Assembly: GCA_002355455.1 (NCBI GenBank)
Contig: AP017375.1
Span: 1,240,001 to 1,304,000, forward strand
Reading direction: 5' to 3'
DNA from: Stanieria sp. NIES-3757
GTDB taxonomy: Bacteria; Cyanobacteriota; Cyanobacteriia; Cyanobacteriales; Xenococcaceae
DNA length: 64,000 nt
Below, piece by piece: positions 36,944 through 46,239 of the stretch; the first letter of the stretch is position 1, and every line of letters starts with the position of its first letter. The notes under the pieces are model-generated. The model was not told the DNA's origin and searched no databases. It saw only the letters and a list, made by a program, of their open reading frames with translations. A program made the translations under genes and the position numbers.

Positions 36944-37924
36944 TTAAGCTCTTAAAAGCCATCGAACAACTCGATTGAGGCTGAACTTGTCAATCTTTGT
37001 TTTGGTATATTGACTATTGCCTAGAATTTCATCTGCCGCCAATAATCCACTTTCTACTGATGCTCTAATTCCTTCAGCTAGATCTATAGTAGCAAGCCCC
37101 GCAGAATCTCCAATTAAAAAGCAGTTATCTTTTTTAACTTCTCCCTGGTTCGTAAATATATAAAATCCATGACCAGCAGGTTTTAGTTCTTGGCTAGTTT
37201 TTTCATCCAATAGTCTGCGTTTAACTAAATCCTTCAGAAACCAGCGAAAGTGATCGTGGAGGTTAGTTTTTGATTGGACAAAATAGGAACTTACTGCTCC
37301 TAAACCAAGATTAAGAAAACCGTTGCCTTTGGGAGCGTACCAAGAATAGCCTTGAAGTCCGTGATCGTTAAAAAAGATCTGGGTGTTATTATTCCTTTGA
37401 GGATATTCAAATTCTTTTTCTAAAGTCACAATTAGTTTTTCTGAAACGCGCCGATCAGGAAAAAAAGTTCTTCTCACTGGACAACCTGTACCAGCTGCTC
37501 CTACTAAATACTTACATTCATATTTATCGTCAATGATGTAATGCTCTCCCTGCCGTTCTATTTTTTTGACTTGATGAGTTTTCACTGGAGCTTGGGAACG
37601 TTGTAGTAACCAATGATCGAACTCGATCCTGCGAATAGAATAATCTTTTCTCCACGGCAACATCCAACTACTAACGACAGGAAAAGGAATAGGAGCGATA
37701 TACAGTTGAGTGTGCATGGTTAGCATCGAGTGAGGATATTCATCTGGAGTAAATTCCAGCATCTCCATTACCCGAGAAGAAATCCAACCAGCACATAGTT
37801 TTAGGCGAGGGAATGCTTCTTTATCGATTATCAATGCTTCTTTTCCCTGTTTTTTCAATTTCCAAGCACAACTGCTTCCTGCTGGTCCTCCTCCAACAAT
37901 AATAGTTTCATAGTACTCTAACAT
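36944..37924 (-). CDS. Geranylgeranyl-reductase-family FAD oxidoreductase
   Basis: 326 residues. N-terminal FAD loop IIVGGGPAGSSCAWKLKKQG, an acidic strand end IIDKEAFPRLKLCAGWIS with the family's Lys-Leu-Cys-Ala-Gly segment, YLVGAAGTGCPVRR, and the C-terminal FLIGDSAGLATIDLAEGIRASVESG. The family reduces or oxidises isoprenoid chains (ChlP, archaeal lipid reductases) and other lipids. It ends with a basic helix and is shorter than ChlP, so it is not ChlP itself. It lies 16 bp downstream of the methyltransferase gene on the same strand, forming an operon with it. Confidence 0.85.
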   Translation of the reverse strand: MLEYYETIIVGGGPAGSSCAWKLKKQGKEALIIDKEAFPRLKLCAGWISSRVMEMLEFTPDEYPHSMLTMHTQLYIAPIPFPVVSSWMLPWRKDYSIRRIEFDHWLLQRSQAPVKTHQVKKIERQGEHYIIDDKYECKYLVGAAGTGCPVRRTFFPDRRVSEKLIVTLEKEFEYPQRNNNTQIFFNDHGLQGYSWYAPKGNGFLNLGLGAVSSYFVQSKTNLHDHFRWFLKDLVKRRLLDEKTSQELKPAGHGFYIFTNQGEVKKDNCFLIGDSAGLATIDLAEGIRASVESGLLAADEILGNSQYTKTKIDKFSLNRVVRWLLRA

Positions 37925-37940
37925 TGCTAGCTCTCTAAAA

Positions 37941-39077
37941 TTAGGAATTAGGAACTAATAAATATTGACCATTGCCTAAAACTTCGCCATTACAAGCTTC
38001 AAATATAGCTATTGCCAAGAGTAAATAAAACCTCCACATACAACGAAATTGACTGTAATTCATACCGTAATTTAAAGTTTTGATTTTGTCTTGATTGGCA
38101 TCAAAATCCTTTAACCAACTTCTTAGGGTTTGAGCGTAATTAGAGCCATTCATATACCATTTATTGATGGTTTTCAGCTTTTGATTGTGAAGTGGAATTT
38201 GTTCGTAATGCCATGCTCTTGCTCGAGGGAAAATGTATTTCTCGAGAAAAGGATCCATCATATTGTGAGGTAAACGAATTGAAATAATATGAATAAAAAC
38301 TCGACCATTATCTTGTATAAAACTCGCTATCTTCTCTAAGGTGCTGGTTAAGTTTCCTATATGTTCTAGCATACCGATCGCAATTACTTTATCAAATTTG
38401 GTTTCAAAAGTAGCCTCGTTAAAGTCTTGTTCAACCAGAGTAAATCGTTCTGAACTTAGAGTACTATTGGGATCTTGCATTTTTTTTCGCATATATTCAC
38501 ATTGAGTGTGGCTCAAATTAAGACCTGTCACTTTAGCATTGGGAAATCGGGTCAGAATATAATGGCAAGAAGCTCCAAAACCACATCCCAAATCGAGAAT
38601 GTTGTCTCCATCTTTGATGCCTGCTTTTTCGAGCGCATCATCGAGCATATCTCTTTGAGCTTCTAAAATATTTGAAGCTCCTTTTTCCCATAACGCCATC
38701 GTGTATTTGGGGTAAATTAGCTCGCTTTCTCTTAACATCAAATCGAATAGTTCCTCTGGTAGATCGTATTGAACCTGCATTAACTCATGGGAACTTTCTG
38801 CTAGTTGTTCGCTTTCTTTGAGTACCCATTCATAGGGAACGAGCAGAGACGGAAAATATTTATAGAGTATGGGAATAAAAGTATCAAATATCCCTTTAAG
38901 TACTGCATCAGGTATTTCTAGACCATGAATATAAGCTTTGGCTAAAGCTAGCTGGCTTGCATTTGCGATCGCAGTTACTCCGCGAGTTAGTTGGTAGGCA
39001 AATCTACTTTTACTGTTGAGAGTTCCTACTGCTGGTAAATACTTCTGAAAATCATGAAATGTGGTAGTAGAGGTCAT
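37941..39077 (-). CDS. SAM-dependent methyltransferase, CFA-synthase-like
   Basis: 378 residues. An N-terminal helical part of about 140 residues precedes a class I methyltransferase domain of the cyclopropane-fatty-acid-synthase type: SAM loop ILDLGCGFGASCHYIL, GLNLSHTQCEYMRKKM, and IGMLEHIG (the GMFEHVG equivalent), then WHYEQIPLHNQ-like aromatic residues and a C-terminal FRCMWRFYLLLAIAIFEA. Relatives methylate or cyclopropanate lipids; others, such as coclaurine N-methyltransferase, methylate amines. With the reductase downstream and the divergent membrane protein it probably acts on a lipid. Substrate unknown. Confidence 0.82.
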   Translation of the reverse strand: MTSTTTFHDFQKYLPAVGTLNSKSRFAYQLTRGVTAIANASQLALAKAYIHGLEIPDAVLKGIFDTFIPILYKYFPSLLVPYEWVLKESEQLAESSHELMQVQYDLPEELFDLMLRESELIYPKYTMALWEKGASNILEAQRDMLDDALEKAGIKDGDNILDLGCGFGASCHYILTRFPNAKVTGLNLSHTQCEYMRKKMQDPNSTLSSERFTLVEQDFNEATFETKFDKVIAIGMLEHIGNLTSTLEKIASFIQDNGRVFIHIISIRLPHNMMDPFLEKYIFPRARAWHYEQIPLHNQKLKTINKWYMNGSNYAQTLRSWLKDFDANQDKIKTLNYGMNYSQFRCMWRFYLLLAIAIFEACNGEVLGNGQYLLVPNS

Positions 39078-39408
39078 GGATTTTACCTCAATTTACATAA
39101 AATTTAATTAAATTTTTATTTAATATTTTTATACTCTAGCTAGTTATTTCCGAGTTTTGTTATTGATAAAGACTTACTCTAATTTAAACAAAACAATTTT
39201 TTTTTTACTGAGAGTAGTCTAGTTACAAAAAGTAAGTAAGATTATAAAAGCATAATATATTTAAAGATATTTAAATATCCCTCAATTAAATTCTTAAATT
39301 TTTAATAGTAAAAAAAATATCTAAATAAAAGCATTTATAAAATAATCGCGAAAAAGCTCAAAAAACTATCTTTCGTAAAAAAATCAATAAATTTTTGGAG
39401 ATATTAAG
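39078..39408. other. 331-bp AT-rich divergent promoter region
   Basis: The spacer separates the methyltransferase-reductase operon from the divergent HExxH membrane protein gene. It is nearly all A/T with poly-A and poly-T runs. TTGGAGAT just before 39409 supplies a ribosome site. No hairpin or ORF is evident. Confidence 0.5.
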
Positions 39409-40203
39409 ATGGATTTACTAATAAATATTTATTTATCACTGACGTTAGTTCTCGTTGCAGGAGCTTTATTACTTCATTTGATTCCCCGATTAGGAAAACC
39501 AGGTAAACAGTTATCAGATGCTCTCTGCTATGCACCAGCTATTGACTTAGTACTTGCTTATTTCATGCTGATGCCGTTAATTGTCGGTTTAATCTTTGCT
39601 GGATGGACTGGAATAGGAGTTGCTTTAGCTGCTGAGTTTACTTCGCTTTGGATTTGGATTGTCTTTCACGAGCTTCTCCACTACAACAGATGGAAAGAAG
39701 CTAAGATTGCTCGAACAATGAGCAGACTTGTTGGTGGTTGGCGTAACCATTTAGCAATGTGGATTACTATCCTAGCAGTACCCTGTTTTTGGACGGTTAG
39801 ATTTGCTCAACTAATCGCCTATCCCCCGTTAACCTGGTTGATTAAATTCCCAAAATATCAAACAAAAGACTGGATCAACGTGTCCCGACAAAAATTTGAA
39901 GGATTGGTTGGCTATGATCTGATTTGGTGTTTGTATTGCGACTGGATGACTGGTGTATGGTCATTGGGTACTGAAATGTTACGTAACGTTGAGTCATTTT
40001 GGTGTCCCATTCGTTTTTATGATGGTAAGAAATGTGCCAATTGCCAATTAGATTTCCCCGATATCGAAAATGGTTGGGTTGCTGCTGACGGAAAGATGGA
40101 TGATGTCGTGCAACTCCTCCAACAGAAGTATGAACAGAAGTATAGCGATCGCAATAACTCATGGTTTGGACATCCCGATCGAGAATCAGATCCTGGAAAC
40201 TGA
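39409..40203 (+). CDS. Membrane protein with HExxH and two CxxC motifs, function unknown
   Basis: 264 residues. Four hydrophobic segments (about 5-24, 44-66, 70-86, 115-138) are followed by a soluble C-terminal half. At the end of the third helix lies HELLH (His87-Glu88-x-x-His91), a zincin-like metal motif; the soluble part has WCLYCDW (Cys174, Cys177) and KKCANC (Cys209, Cys212) and a conserved CPIRFYDGKK. All of these are kept in the decayed paralogue at 34710-36919. I do not recognise the family. It could be a metal-dependent membrane enzyme acting on the same lipid-like substrate as the divergent methyltransferase and reductase (inference from position). Confidence 0.78.
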   Translation: MDLLINIYLSLTLVLVAGALLLHLIPRLGKPGKQLSDALCYAPAIDLVLAYFMLMPLIVGLIFAGWTGIGVALAAEFTSLWIWIVFHELLHYNRWKEAKIARTMSRLVGGWRNHLAMWITILAVPCFWTVRFAQLIAYPPLTWLIKFPKYQTKDWINVSRQKFEGLVGYDLIWCLYCDWMTGVWSLGTEMLRNVESFWCPIRFYDGKKCANCQLDFPDIENGWVAADGKMDDVVQLLQQKYEQKYSDRNNSWFGHPDRESDPGN

Positions 40204-40221
40204 AATTTCTGCTTGCTACTT

Positions 40222-41034
40222 TTAATTCTTAATTCCCGTTGTACCAATGCCTTGAATAAATTGACGCTGACCGAGTAAAAATAATAACATTACTGGAATA
40301 GTTGCAATTACTACTGCTGCCATTAATAAAGGCCAACTATTAGTAAACTCTTCTTGAAATTCTGCTAAAGCTAATTGCACCGTTCTTAATTCTGGACGAG
40401 TAGTAAATACTAAAGGTTTAAATAAATCGTTCCACTCGCCAATAAAAGTAAACAAAAAAAGTGTTACCAAAGCAGGACGAGATAGAGGTAACATAATTTT
40501 AATTAAAATTTGCCAGCGATTTGCTCCATCTAACATAGCTGCTTCTTCTAATTCTATAGGAATAGTTGCAAAATACTGTCGCATTAGAAAAATCCCAAAA
40601 CCATTAGCAGCAGTTGGTAAGATTAATGCCCAATAAGTATTAATTAAATGTCCCCACTTTAAGACGACAAAGATAGGAATTACTAATAATTGAAACGGAA
40701 TCACTAAAGTAGCCAAAATTAGTAATAAAATTCCTTCTCTTCCTTTAAATTTTAATCTTGTCAAAGCATAACCAGCTAAAGCAGAAGTAAAAATTTGACC
40801 AGCAGTAACTGCTAAAGCCACAATAGTTGAATTGGTAAAAGCTAATAAAAATTTGCCACGTTGCCACGCTTCTTGATAATTAGCCCAAGTGTAACTATTA
40901 GAAGCTTTTCCTAAAATTACATCCGATGGTGCTAAGGAAGTTATTAACACTACGCCTAAAGGTAATAAAACTATGATTGCACCTAGAATTAATAACAGTA
41001 CAATTAAGATTTTGCGCCAAGAATAAGTTAGCAA
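40222..41034 (-). CDS. Sugar ABC transporter permease (MalG/UgpE type)
   Basis: 270-residue inner-membrane permease with six helices. The EAA loop contacting the ATPase is LEEAAMLDGANRWQILIKIMLPLSRPAL, and the N-terminal helix and PLGVVLITSLAPSDV are typical of the MalG/UgpE carbohydrate family. A complete importer also needs a MalF-type permease, a binding protein and an ATPase, none of which is adjacent. It ends 18 bp from the convergent HExxH gene. Confidence 0.88.
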   Translation of the reverse strand: MLTYSWRKILIVLLLILGAIIVLLPLGVVLITSLAPSDVILGKASNSYTWANYQEAWQRGKFLLAFTNSTIVALAVTAGQIFTSALAGYALTRLKFKGREGILLLILATLVIPFQLLVIPIFVVLKWGHLINTYWALILPTAANGFGIFLMRQYFATIPIELEEAAMLDGANRWQILIKIMLPLSRPALVTLFLFTFIGEWNDLFKPLVFTTRPELRTVQLALAEFQEEFTNSWPLLMAAVVIATIPVMLLFLLGQRQFIQGIGTTGIKN

Positions 41035-41803
41035 TTTTTGATGCCCCTTCTATTTATGACAATTTAAATGCGATTTTATCAACCTATAATGCAATAATTA
41101 AATTTTTTACTCAAGGACAAGTCAGGAAACTTATCTACTTGATAAATTGGTGGCGTCATCCTAAAAGTTTAAAAGCCCAGAAATTTACTCAACTTTTACA
41201 AATATTTTTAAACAAAAAGCAATTTTTGTTCATGGTTTATTGTGTAGTTGAATTGATTGGATGCAGCTTAAAACAACAAATTTATTCTTCAAATCAGTTG
41301 TCAGGCCAAGCCTCGTGATTCGCGATGCCTTCAATTTTGATTGAGTTTAAATTATTGAGCTAATTATTATGGTTGATTTTTTTTGAGTTTTTTTTATGTT
41401 ATTTAATTAAACTGTTTTTGATTAAAATATTAGTTTTGTCAGCAAGTTTAAAAAATATTACTTCTTTAAAAACCCTTTTTTTCAAATAGTTAAATTAAGT
41501 TTTAATTTAAGCAACTCATCTAAATTAAGTTATTTTTTGTCGATCCATAATTTTAAAAGCCCCAATAAAACTGTTCTCATTCTTTTTAATATTTATTTAC
41601 ATTCAATTATTTTTATCTTTTAAAGATTAGTTGCCTAGAAGATACAGAGCATTTTGCTTTATTTTCATAAAACTCAATCAATTTCTAGAGATTTTTATGT
41701 CGTTTGATAGAGATATTGAAAACCACAATATCTATAAAATTAGCGATCATTACTTAATTAATTACAAAAAATTAACCTAACTAAAAAAGAGAGCAAAACA
41801 GTT
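41035..41803. other. 769-bp region without a convincing gene
   Basis: An ORF-like stretch on the plus strand up to 41318 (ending SLKQQIYSSNQLSGQAS) has protein-like composition (IYDNLNAILSTYNAIIKFF), but its only upstream starts lie inside the antisense permease gene and there is no ribosome site; it may be a remnant. The rest is A/T-rich and should hold the promoter for the gene at 41804. Confidence 0.4.
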
Positions 41804-42463
41804 ATGTCTTATGCAGAACCTTTAGAAAATCGTGTAGTTGAACCTACAATTGCTACAGTAGTTAATGACCGCGATCGCGTTAGATGGGGTCCGATTTTTG
41901 CTGGAATTGTTGTTGCGATCGCTACCCAACTAATTTTAAGTGCTTTGGGCATAGCGATTGGTTTATCAGCTAGAGCGGAAGGAAGCGATCCCAATTCAGT
42001 AGGTCTTGGTGTTGGTATTTGGTCGATTATTAGCTTGTTAATCGCCCTATTTTTAGGAAGTTGGGTAGCAGCCAATACTTGTAGTCCCATGAATAGTAAA
42101 ACAGCCCTTTTACATGGGTTAATTCTTTGGGCAACAACTTTAGCAATTAGTGCTTGGTTGCTTGCTAGCGGGGTTTCAGGTGCGTTTGGTATTTTAGCTT
42201 CTAATGCTGGTGAATTATTAAACCAAGCTCAACAACCAGGCGGAGTCGATCTTCCAAATCAAGCTCCAAATATTTCTCCTAATCAAGCAAGAGACATTGC
42301 TGGTTATTCTGCAAGAGCAGCTTGGTCATTTATTATCGGTTCTTTACTTGGTTTGGCTGCTTCTTTAATTGGAGCTTCTGTAGGAGCCAGAAAATCTAGA
42401 ACAGTGCGTACTACTACCGTACCTCCTCACAGACCAGACAATCCTATCGGAATGGGAAGATAA
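41804..42463 (+). CDS. Membrane protein, function unknown
   Basis: 219 residues: a 25-residue hydrophilic start, then helices at about 29-52 (WGPIFAGIVVAIATQLILSALGIAIG), 70-90 (IWSIISLLIALFLGSWVAA), 103-130 and 173-193. A Gln/Asn/Pro-rich loop lies near 137-165, and the C-terminus is basic and Pro-rich. The Gly/Ala-rich helices with ALLHG between helix two and three resemble small cyanobacterial membrane proteins sometimes linked to stress. No domain is assigned. Confidence 0.7.
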   Translation: MSYAEPLENRVVEPTIATVVNDRDRVRWGPIFAGIVVAIATQLILSALGIAIGLSARAEGSDPNSVGLGVGIWSIISLLIALFLGSWVAANTCSPMNSKTALLHGLILWATTLAISAWLLASGVSGAFGILASNAGELLNQAQQPGGVDLPNQAPNISPNQARDIAGYSARAAWSFIIGSLLGLAASLIGASVGARKSRTVRTTTVPPHRPDNPIGMGR

Positions 42464-42582
42464 ATTCAGCGATCGCCTATTAGTAAAGTTAGGCAACTAT
42501 CAATTAAAAGCTCAAGAGTAGGTGCAATTAAACAATTGCACCTCCATATCATATTTTGATAGATTTAAATTAATTACTTATT

Positions 42583-43128
42583 TTATTTGCTCTCAATAGT
42601 TTTGGTTGGTTCTGGTGCTGGCAAAATATAAATCAGTCCAGAAATCAAAGTCAAACCAACACATAACCAAAAAGCAGTCAAAGAAGGAATTCGCCAAGTT
42701 TCAGACCAAGGTGAAATTAACAAAGCGATCGCAATTATTTGACTAACAGTTTTTAACTTTCCCCAAAGATTCGCTCCTTGAATAGTGCTACTACCTGTGA
42801 GGTTGGGGTTAATTCTCCATCCTGCGATCGCTAATTCTCTAGCTAAGATTAAACAGACTCCCCAAGCTGGTATTTGTTGTAGCTCAATTAAAGCCAACAT
42901 TGTCCCTAAAACCAGCAATTTATCGACTAAGGGATCGAGAAACTTGCCTAATTCTGTAACTAAATCTAATTTACGGGCCAGATAACCATCTACCCAATCC
43001 GTTCCTGCTGCTACTAAAAAAATCAACATTGCATAAAGCCGTTGGTCTGAAGAAGGGTCTTGCAACAAATAGAGCAGCACAGGTAATCCCAATAAACGGG
43101 ATAAAGTAATCCAAGTAGGAAGATTCAA
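42583..43128 (-). CDS. pgsA: CDP-diacylglycerol-glycerol-3-phosphate 3-phosphatidyltransferase
   Basis: 181-residue membrane enzyme of phosphatidylglycerol synthesis. The CDP-alcohol phosphotransferase signature is visible as DWVDGYLARKLDLVTELGKFLDPLVDK, with the acidic residues that bind the metal. It starts MNLPTWITLSRLLGLPVLLYLL, the usual PgsA N-terminus. Phosphatidylglycerol is essential to thylakoids. It is monocistronic on the minus strand as far as can be seen. Confidence 0.93.
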   Translation of the reverse strand: MNLPTWITLSRLLGLPVLLYLLQDPSSDQRLYAMLIFLVAAGTDWVDGYLARKLDLVTELGKFLDPLVDKLLVLGTMLALIELQQIPAWGVCLILARELAIAGWRINPNLTGSSTIQGANLWGKLKTVSQIIAIALLISPWSETWRIPSLTAFWLCVGLTLISGLIYILPAPEPTKTIESK

Positions 43129-43305
43129 TTTAAAGCTATAAAATAAAAACTTATTTTTTTATATGCTAGCTAGCGTTATTTATCAAATCTAAAATAACGA
43201 ATTATTACAAAACTTTTTGTATTGTAAATAACACTGAAACAAAAAAAAGGCAGGTCATTAACCCACCTTACTGTTACGGAATAATTAAACTTTAAGAAAA
43301 ATCAT

Positions 43306-43581
43306 TTAGCCTCCAGCCACGGCTGGAACGATACTTACTTCATCACCATCAGTTAAAGTGGTATCGGTTCCTTCTAAGAAACGAATATCTTCGCTATTAA
43401 CATAGAGGTTTAAGAAGCGTCGAGGTTGACCAGTTTCATCGCAAATACGAGCTTTGATTCCTGGACAGTTGTTTTCTAGCGCATCAATTAATTCGCTAAT
43501 ACTGCTACCACCACATTCAATAGTTGCTTGATTGTTAGTGAATTTTTGTAAGGGAGTGGGAATTAATACTTTTACAGCCAT
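43306..43581 (-). CDS. MoaD/ThiS-family sulfur-carrier protein
   Basis: 91-residue ubiquitin-like protein ending PAVAGG; the C-terminal Gly-Gly is what is activated and thiocarboxylated in this family. The strand-helix layout ([19 protein letters not shown], then [15 protein letters not shown]) and [31 protein letters not shown] fit MoaD/ThiS. It lies 48 bp downstream of threonine synthase on the same strand, without molybdopterin or thiamin genes, so it may supply sulfur in amino-acid synthesis, as CysO or HcyS do elsewhere (inference). Confidence 0.87.
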   Translation of the reverse strand: MAVKVLIPTPLQKFTNNQATIECGGSSISELIDALENNCPGIKARICDETGQPRRFLNLYVNSEDIRFLEGTDTTLTDGDEVSIVPAVAGG

Positions 43582-43629
43582 AGTTAACTACACAACAAAT
43601 CACAAAAAAGACAATAGAGACATTAAAAA

Positions 43630-44934
43630 TTAAACACTAACTTGTTGCCATTCAAGGCGTTCAAGAGTACGAGAACGTTCTAGCGCACGCTCGAAGCTAT
43701 CTAATTTAGGCTCAATTAGTAAAGGTTCGCCAATATAACCTTGGACTGCTTCTTGAGTCTTAAGTCCGTTACCAGTAATATATACTACCGTAGTTTCTTC
43801 AGGGTCGATTTTACCTGCTTCTACCAACTTTTTGAGTACCGCAATAGTAGTACCGCCAGCAGTCTCAGTAAAGATACCTTCGGTTTCAGCTAAAAGTTTG
43901 ATCCCTTCAATAATTTCAGCATCATTAACCGATTCAATATTACCGTTGGTTTTGCGGGCAACTTCTAAAGCGTAGATACCATCAGCAGGGTTACCAATTG
44001 CAATTGATTTAGCAATTGTATTAGGTCTTACTGGTGCAACGAAATCTCTTTCTTCTTTAAAAGCTTGAGCGATAGGAGAACAACCTTCTGCTTGTGCGCC
44101 ACTGAAACGAACTGGTTTATCTTCAACCAATCCAACTTTAACGAACTCTTGGAAACCTTTATAAATTTTGGTATATAAAGAACCAGAAGCTAAAGGTGCA
44201 ACAATATGATCGGGTAGTTTCCAACCTAATTGTTCGGCAACTTCAAAACCAAGGGTTTTAGAACCTTCTGAATAGTAAGGACGAAGATTGATATTTACAA
44301 ATCCCCAACCATAGGTATTACCTACTTCTGAGCAAAGACGGTTTACTTGATCGTAGTTACCTTTGACTGCCATTACCGTAGGGTTATAAATCAGTGTACC
44401 CAAAACTTTACCTGCTTCTAAATCAGCAGGAATGAAAACACAGCAGTCTAAACCAGCATGAGCAGCGATCGCAGCAGTGGAATTAGCTAAGTTACCAGTA
44501 CTAGCACAAGAAACAGTGGTAAAACCTAATTCTTTCGCACGAGTCAGAGCAACTGAGACTACCCTATCTTTAAAACTCAGGGTAGGCATATTGACGGCAT
44601 CATTTTTAATGTAGAGATTTTTGAGACCCAGGCGACGAGCTAGACGATTGGACTTAACTAAAGGCGTCATTCCCGTGCCAACATCGATGGGGTTTTCGCT
44701 GGCTACGGGTAAAAAAGCTTTATAACGCCAAATTGAGTTTGGCCCAGCTTGAATGCTTTCTCGGCTGACTTGACGACGAATTGCATCATAGTCGTAAGCA
44801 ACTTCTAAAGGAGAAAAAGTTTCTTCACAAACATTCAAAGCTTCTAGGGGATATTCAACGCCACCTTCTTTAGAAACTAACTTGGTGAAGGTGGGCGTAA
44901 AAGATGAGGGTTTGGTATTGATCGCCTGAGTCAT
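43630..44934 (-). CDS. thrC: Threonine synthase
   Basis: 434-residue PLP enzyme converting O-phosphohomoserine to threonine. Motifs are the N-terminal VCEETFSPLEVAYDYD, the PLP lysine in PTLSFKDRVVSVALT, SCASTGNLANSTAAIAA, and LASGSLYTKIYKGF (phosphate-binding). The form is the SAM-insensitive-length bacterial type with GGTTIAVLKKLVEAG near the end. ATG 44934 is preceded by AGGAAA on the minus strand. It is co-directional with the MoaD/ThiS-like gene 48 bp later, probably one transcript. Confidence 0.93.
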   Translation of the reverse strand: MTQAINTKPSSFTPTFTKLVSKEGGVEYPLEALNVCEETFSPLEVAYDYDAIRRQVSRESIQAGPNSIWRYKAFLPVASENPIDVGTGMTPLVKSNRLARRLGLKNLYIKNDAVNMPTLSFKDRVVSVALTRAKELGFTTVSCASTGNLANSTAAIAAHAGLDCCVFIPADLEAGKVLGTLIYNPTVMAVKGNYDQVNRLCSEVGNTYGWGFVNINLRPYYSEGSKTLGFEVAEQLGWKLPDHIVAPLASGSLYTKIYKGFQEFVKVGLVEDKPVRFSGAQAEGCSPIAQAFKEERDFVAPVRPNTIAKSIAIGNPADGIYALEVARKTNGNIESVNDAEIIEGIKLLAETEGIFTETAGGTTIAVLKKLVEAGKIDPEETTVVYITGNGLKTQEAVQGYIGEPLLIEPKLDSFERALERSRTLERLEWQQVSV

Positions 44935-45160
44935 AGCTTAATTTTCCTAATTTAATTAATTCCGTCAACAGTGGCTTTGATACTATCACAGGTAAAAATA
45001 CTAGTCAAACATACCCGACTATTTTTGTCGGGATTGATTTAATTACTAAAAAGCGAGCGTTATTATGAATTGAAATAATTTTGAATTAACGTGATCGCAA
45101 TAAACTTACGGCATAACTTTGTTGGGCGATTTCCCAATCTTCCTGGGTATGAATTACTAA

Positions 45161-46239
45161 CTGATGTTACGCAAAAGCTATAATACTCGAATGGACAAAA
45201 AGCTTTTGGAACTATACAGCGATTATATTATCAGCTCGTTTGGACAGATAACAGCGACAGGATTATCAAGAGTATTAGAAGGAAGTATCAGTCACGATAA
45301 AATAACTCGTTTCCTGTCGGCTAAAGACTTAGAGTCACGAGAGCTGTGGAAGTTAGTGAAACCAGTGGTCAGGGAGTATGAACAAGAAGATGGTGTGTTG
45401 ATTGTGGATGACACCATAGAGAAAAAACCTCATACCCAAGAGAATGAGTTAGTGTGCTGGCATCATGACCATCAAGAAAACCGTTCTGTCAAGGGAATTA
45501 ACATCATCAACTATGTTTATAGTGTCGAAGACATAAGCCTACCAATTGGGTTTGATGTCGTCAAAAAGTCCATAAAATTTTGTGAGGTAAAAACAAAGAA
45601 GGAAAAACGAAAAGCAACAGCAACAAAAAATGAATTAACACGAAATCAATTAAAAATTTGCTCCCAGAATCAACTCAAATACAGGTATGTGCTAGCTGAT
45701 AGTTGGTTTTCCTCGAAGGAAAATATGGCTTTTATCTGTCAGGATTTAGATAAGCACTTGATCATGGCTCTCAAAAGCAATCGTACCGTAGCCTTGAGTG
45801 AAGAAAACAAAAAACAGGGTTGTTTTACCAGAATTGATGAACTCAACTGGTCAGAGGATGGCTTAAAGGACTGGACTTTCCTGTTCTCATCTATCGTCAA
45901 GTCTTTAAAAACCAAGATGGCAGTACTGGTATTTTGTATTTGGCTTGTAGTGATTTAAACTGTAATGTCCCTCAAATAGAAGCAATCTACCAAAAACGGT
46001 GGAACGTGGAAGTCTTTCATAAAACGCTCAAGTCTAATACTGGTTTAGCTAAGTCCCCAACTAAATGTCTTCGTACTCAAGGAAACCATATCTTTATGTC
46101 TATCTATGCTGCATTTCAATTAGAGTGTCTGAAATTGAAACACAAGATGAACCATTTTGCTTTGCGCAGTACTATTTATGTCAAAGCTTTGCAACAAGCT
46201 ATGTGTGAATTACATTTACTCAAGAGTGCGTAACATCAG
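45161..46239 (+). mobile_element. Insertion sequence with frameshifted DDE transposase
   Basis: Ends CTGATGTTACGCA on the left and TGCGTAACATCAG on the right (13-bp inverted repeat). TTACTAA lies on both sides (45154-45160 and 46240-46246); because the outermost bases also pair, the target duplication could be 5 to 7 bp. About 1.08 kb. It interrupts a small minus-strand frame that reads like an acetate-kinase end. Confidence 0.88.
45164..46233 (+). pseudogene. IS4/IS701-group transposase split by a frame change
   Basis: Two frames cover one transposase. The first (45164-45958; its probable start is ATG 45191, MDKKLLELYSDYIISSFG) contains LIVDDTIEKKPHT, CWHHDH and YRYVLADSWFSSKEN. The second carries on from about 45880 (FPVLIYRQVFKNQDGS, YLACSDLNCNVPQIEAIYQKRWNVEVFHKTLK, with the catalytic Glu region) to 46233. 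The change is -1 (or +2) near 45865-45890. No classic slippery heptamer is seen there, so a mutation is more likely than programmed frameshifting. Confidence 0.82.

Noticed and set aside
40977-41318. Plus-strand 113-residue frame upstream of and overlapping the sugar permease
   Set aside because: The start lies inside the permease gene on the other strand and no ribosome site is present. It may be a gene remnant, but I could not name it.
45014-45032. CCCGAC/GTCGGG hairpin upstream of thrC as a possible riboswitch
   Set aside because: Only one 6-bp stem with no conserved core; more likely simple structure behind the ackA remnant on the minus strand.
45860-45890. Programmed frameshifting in the second IS transposase
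   Set aside because: The frame change region lacks an XXXYYYZ slippery heptamer, so mutation is the simpler reading.
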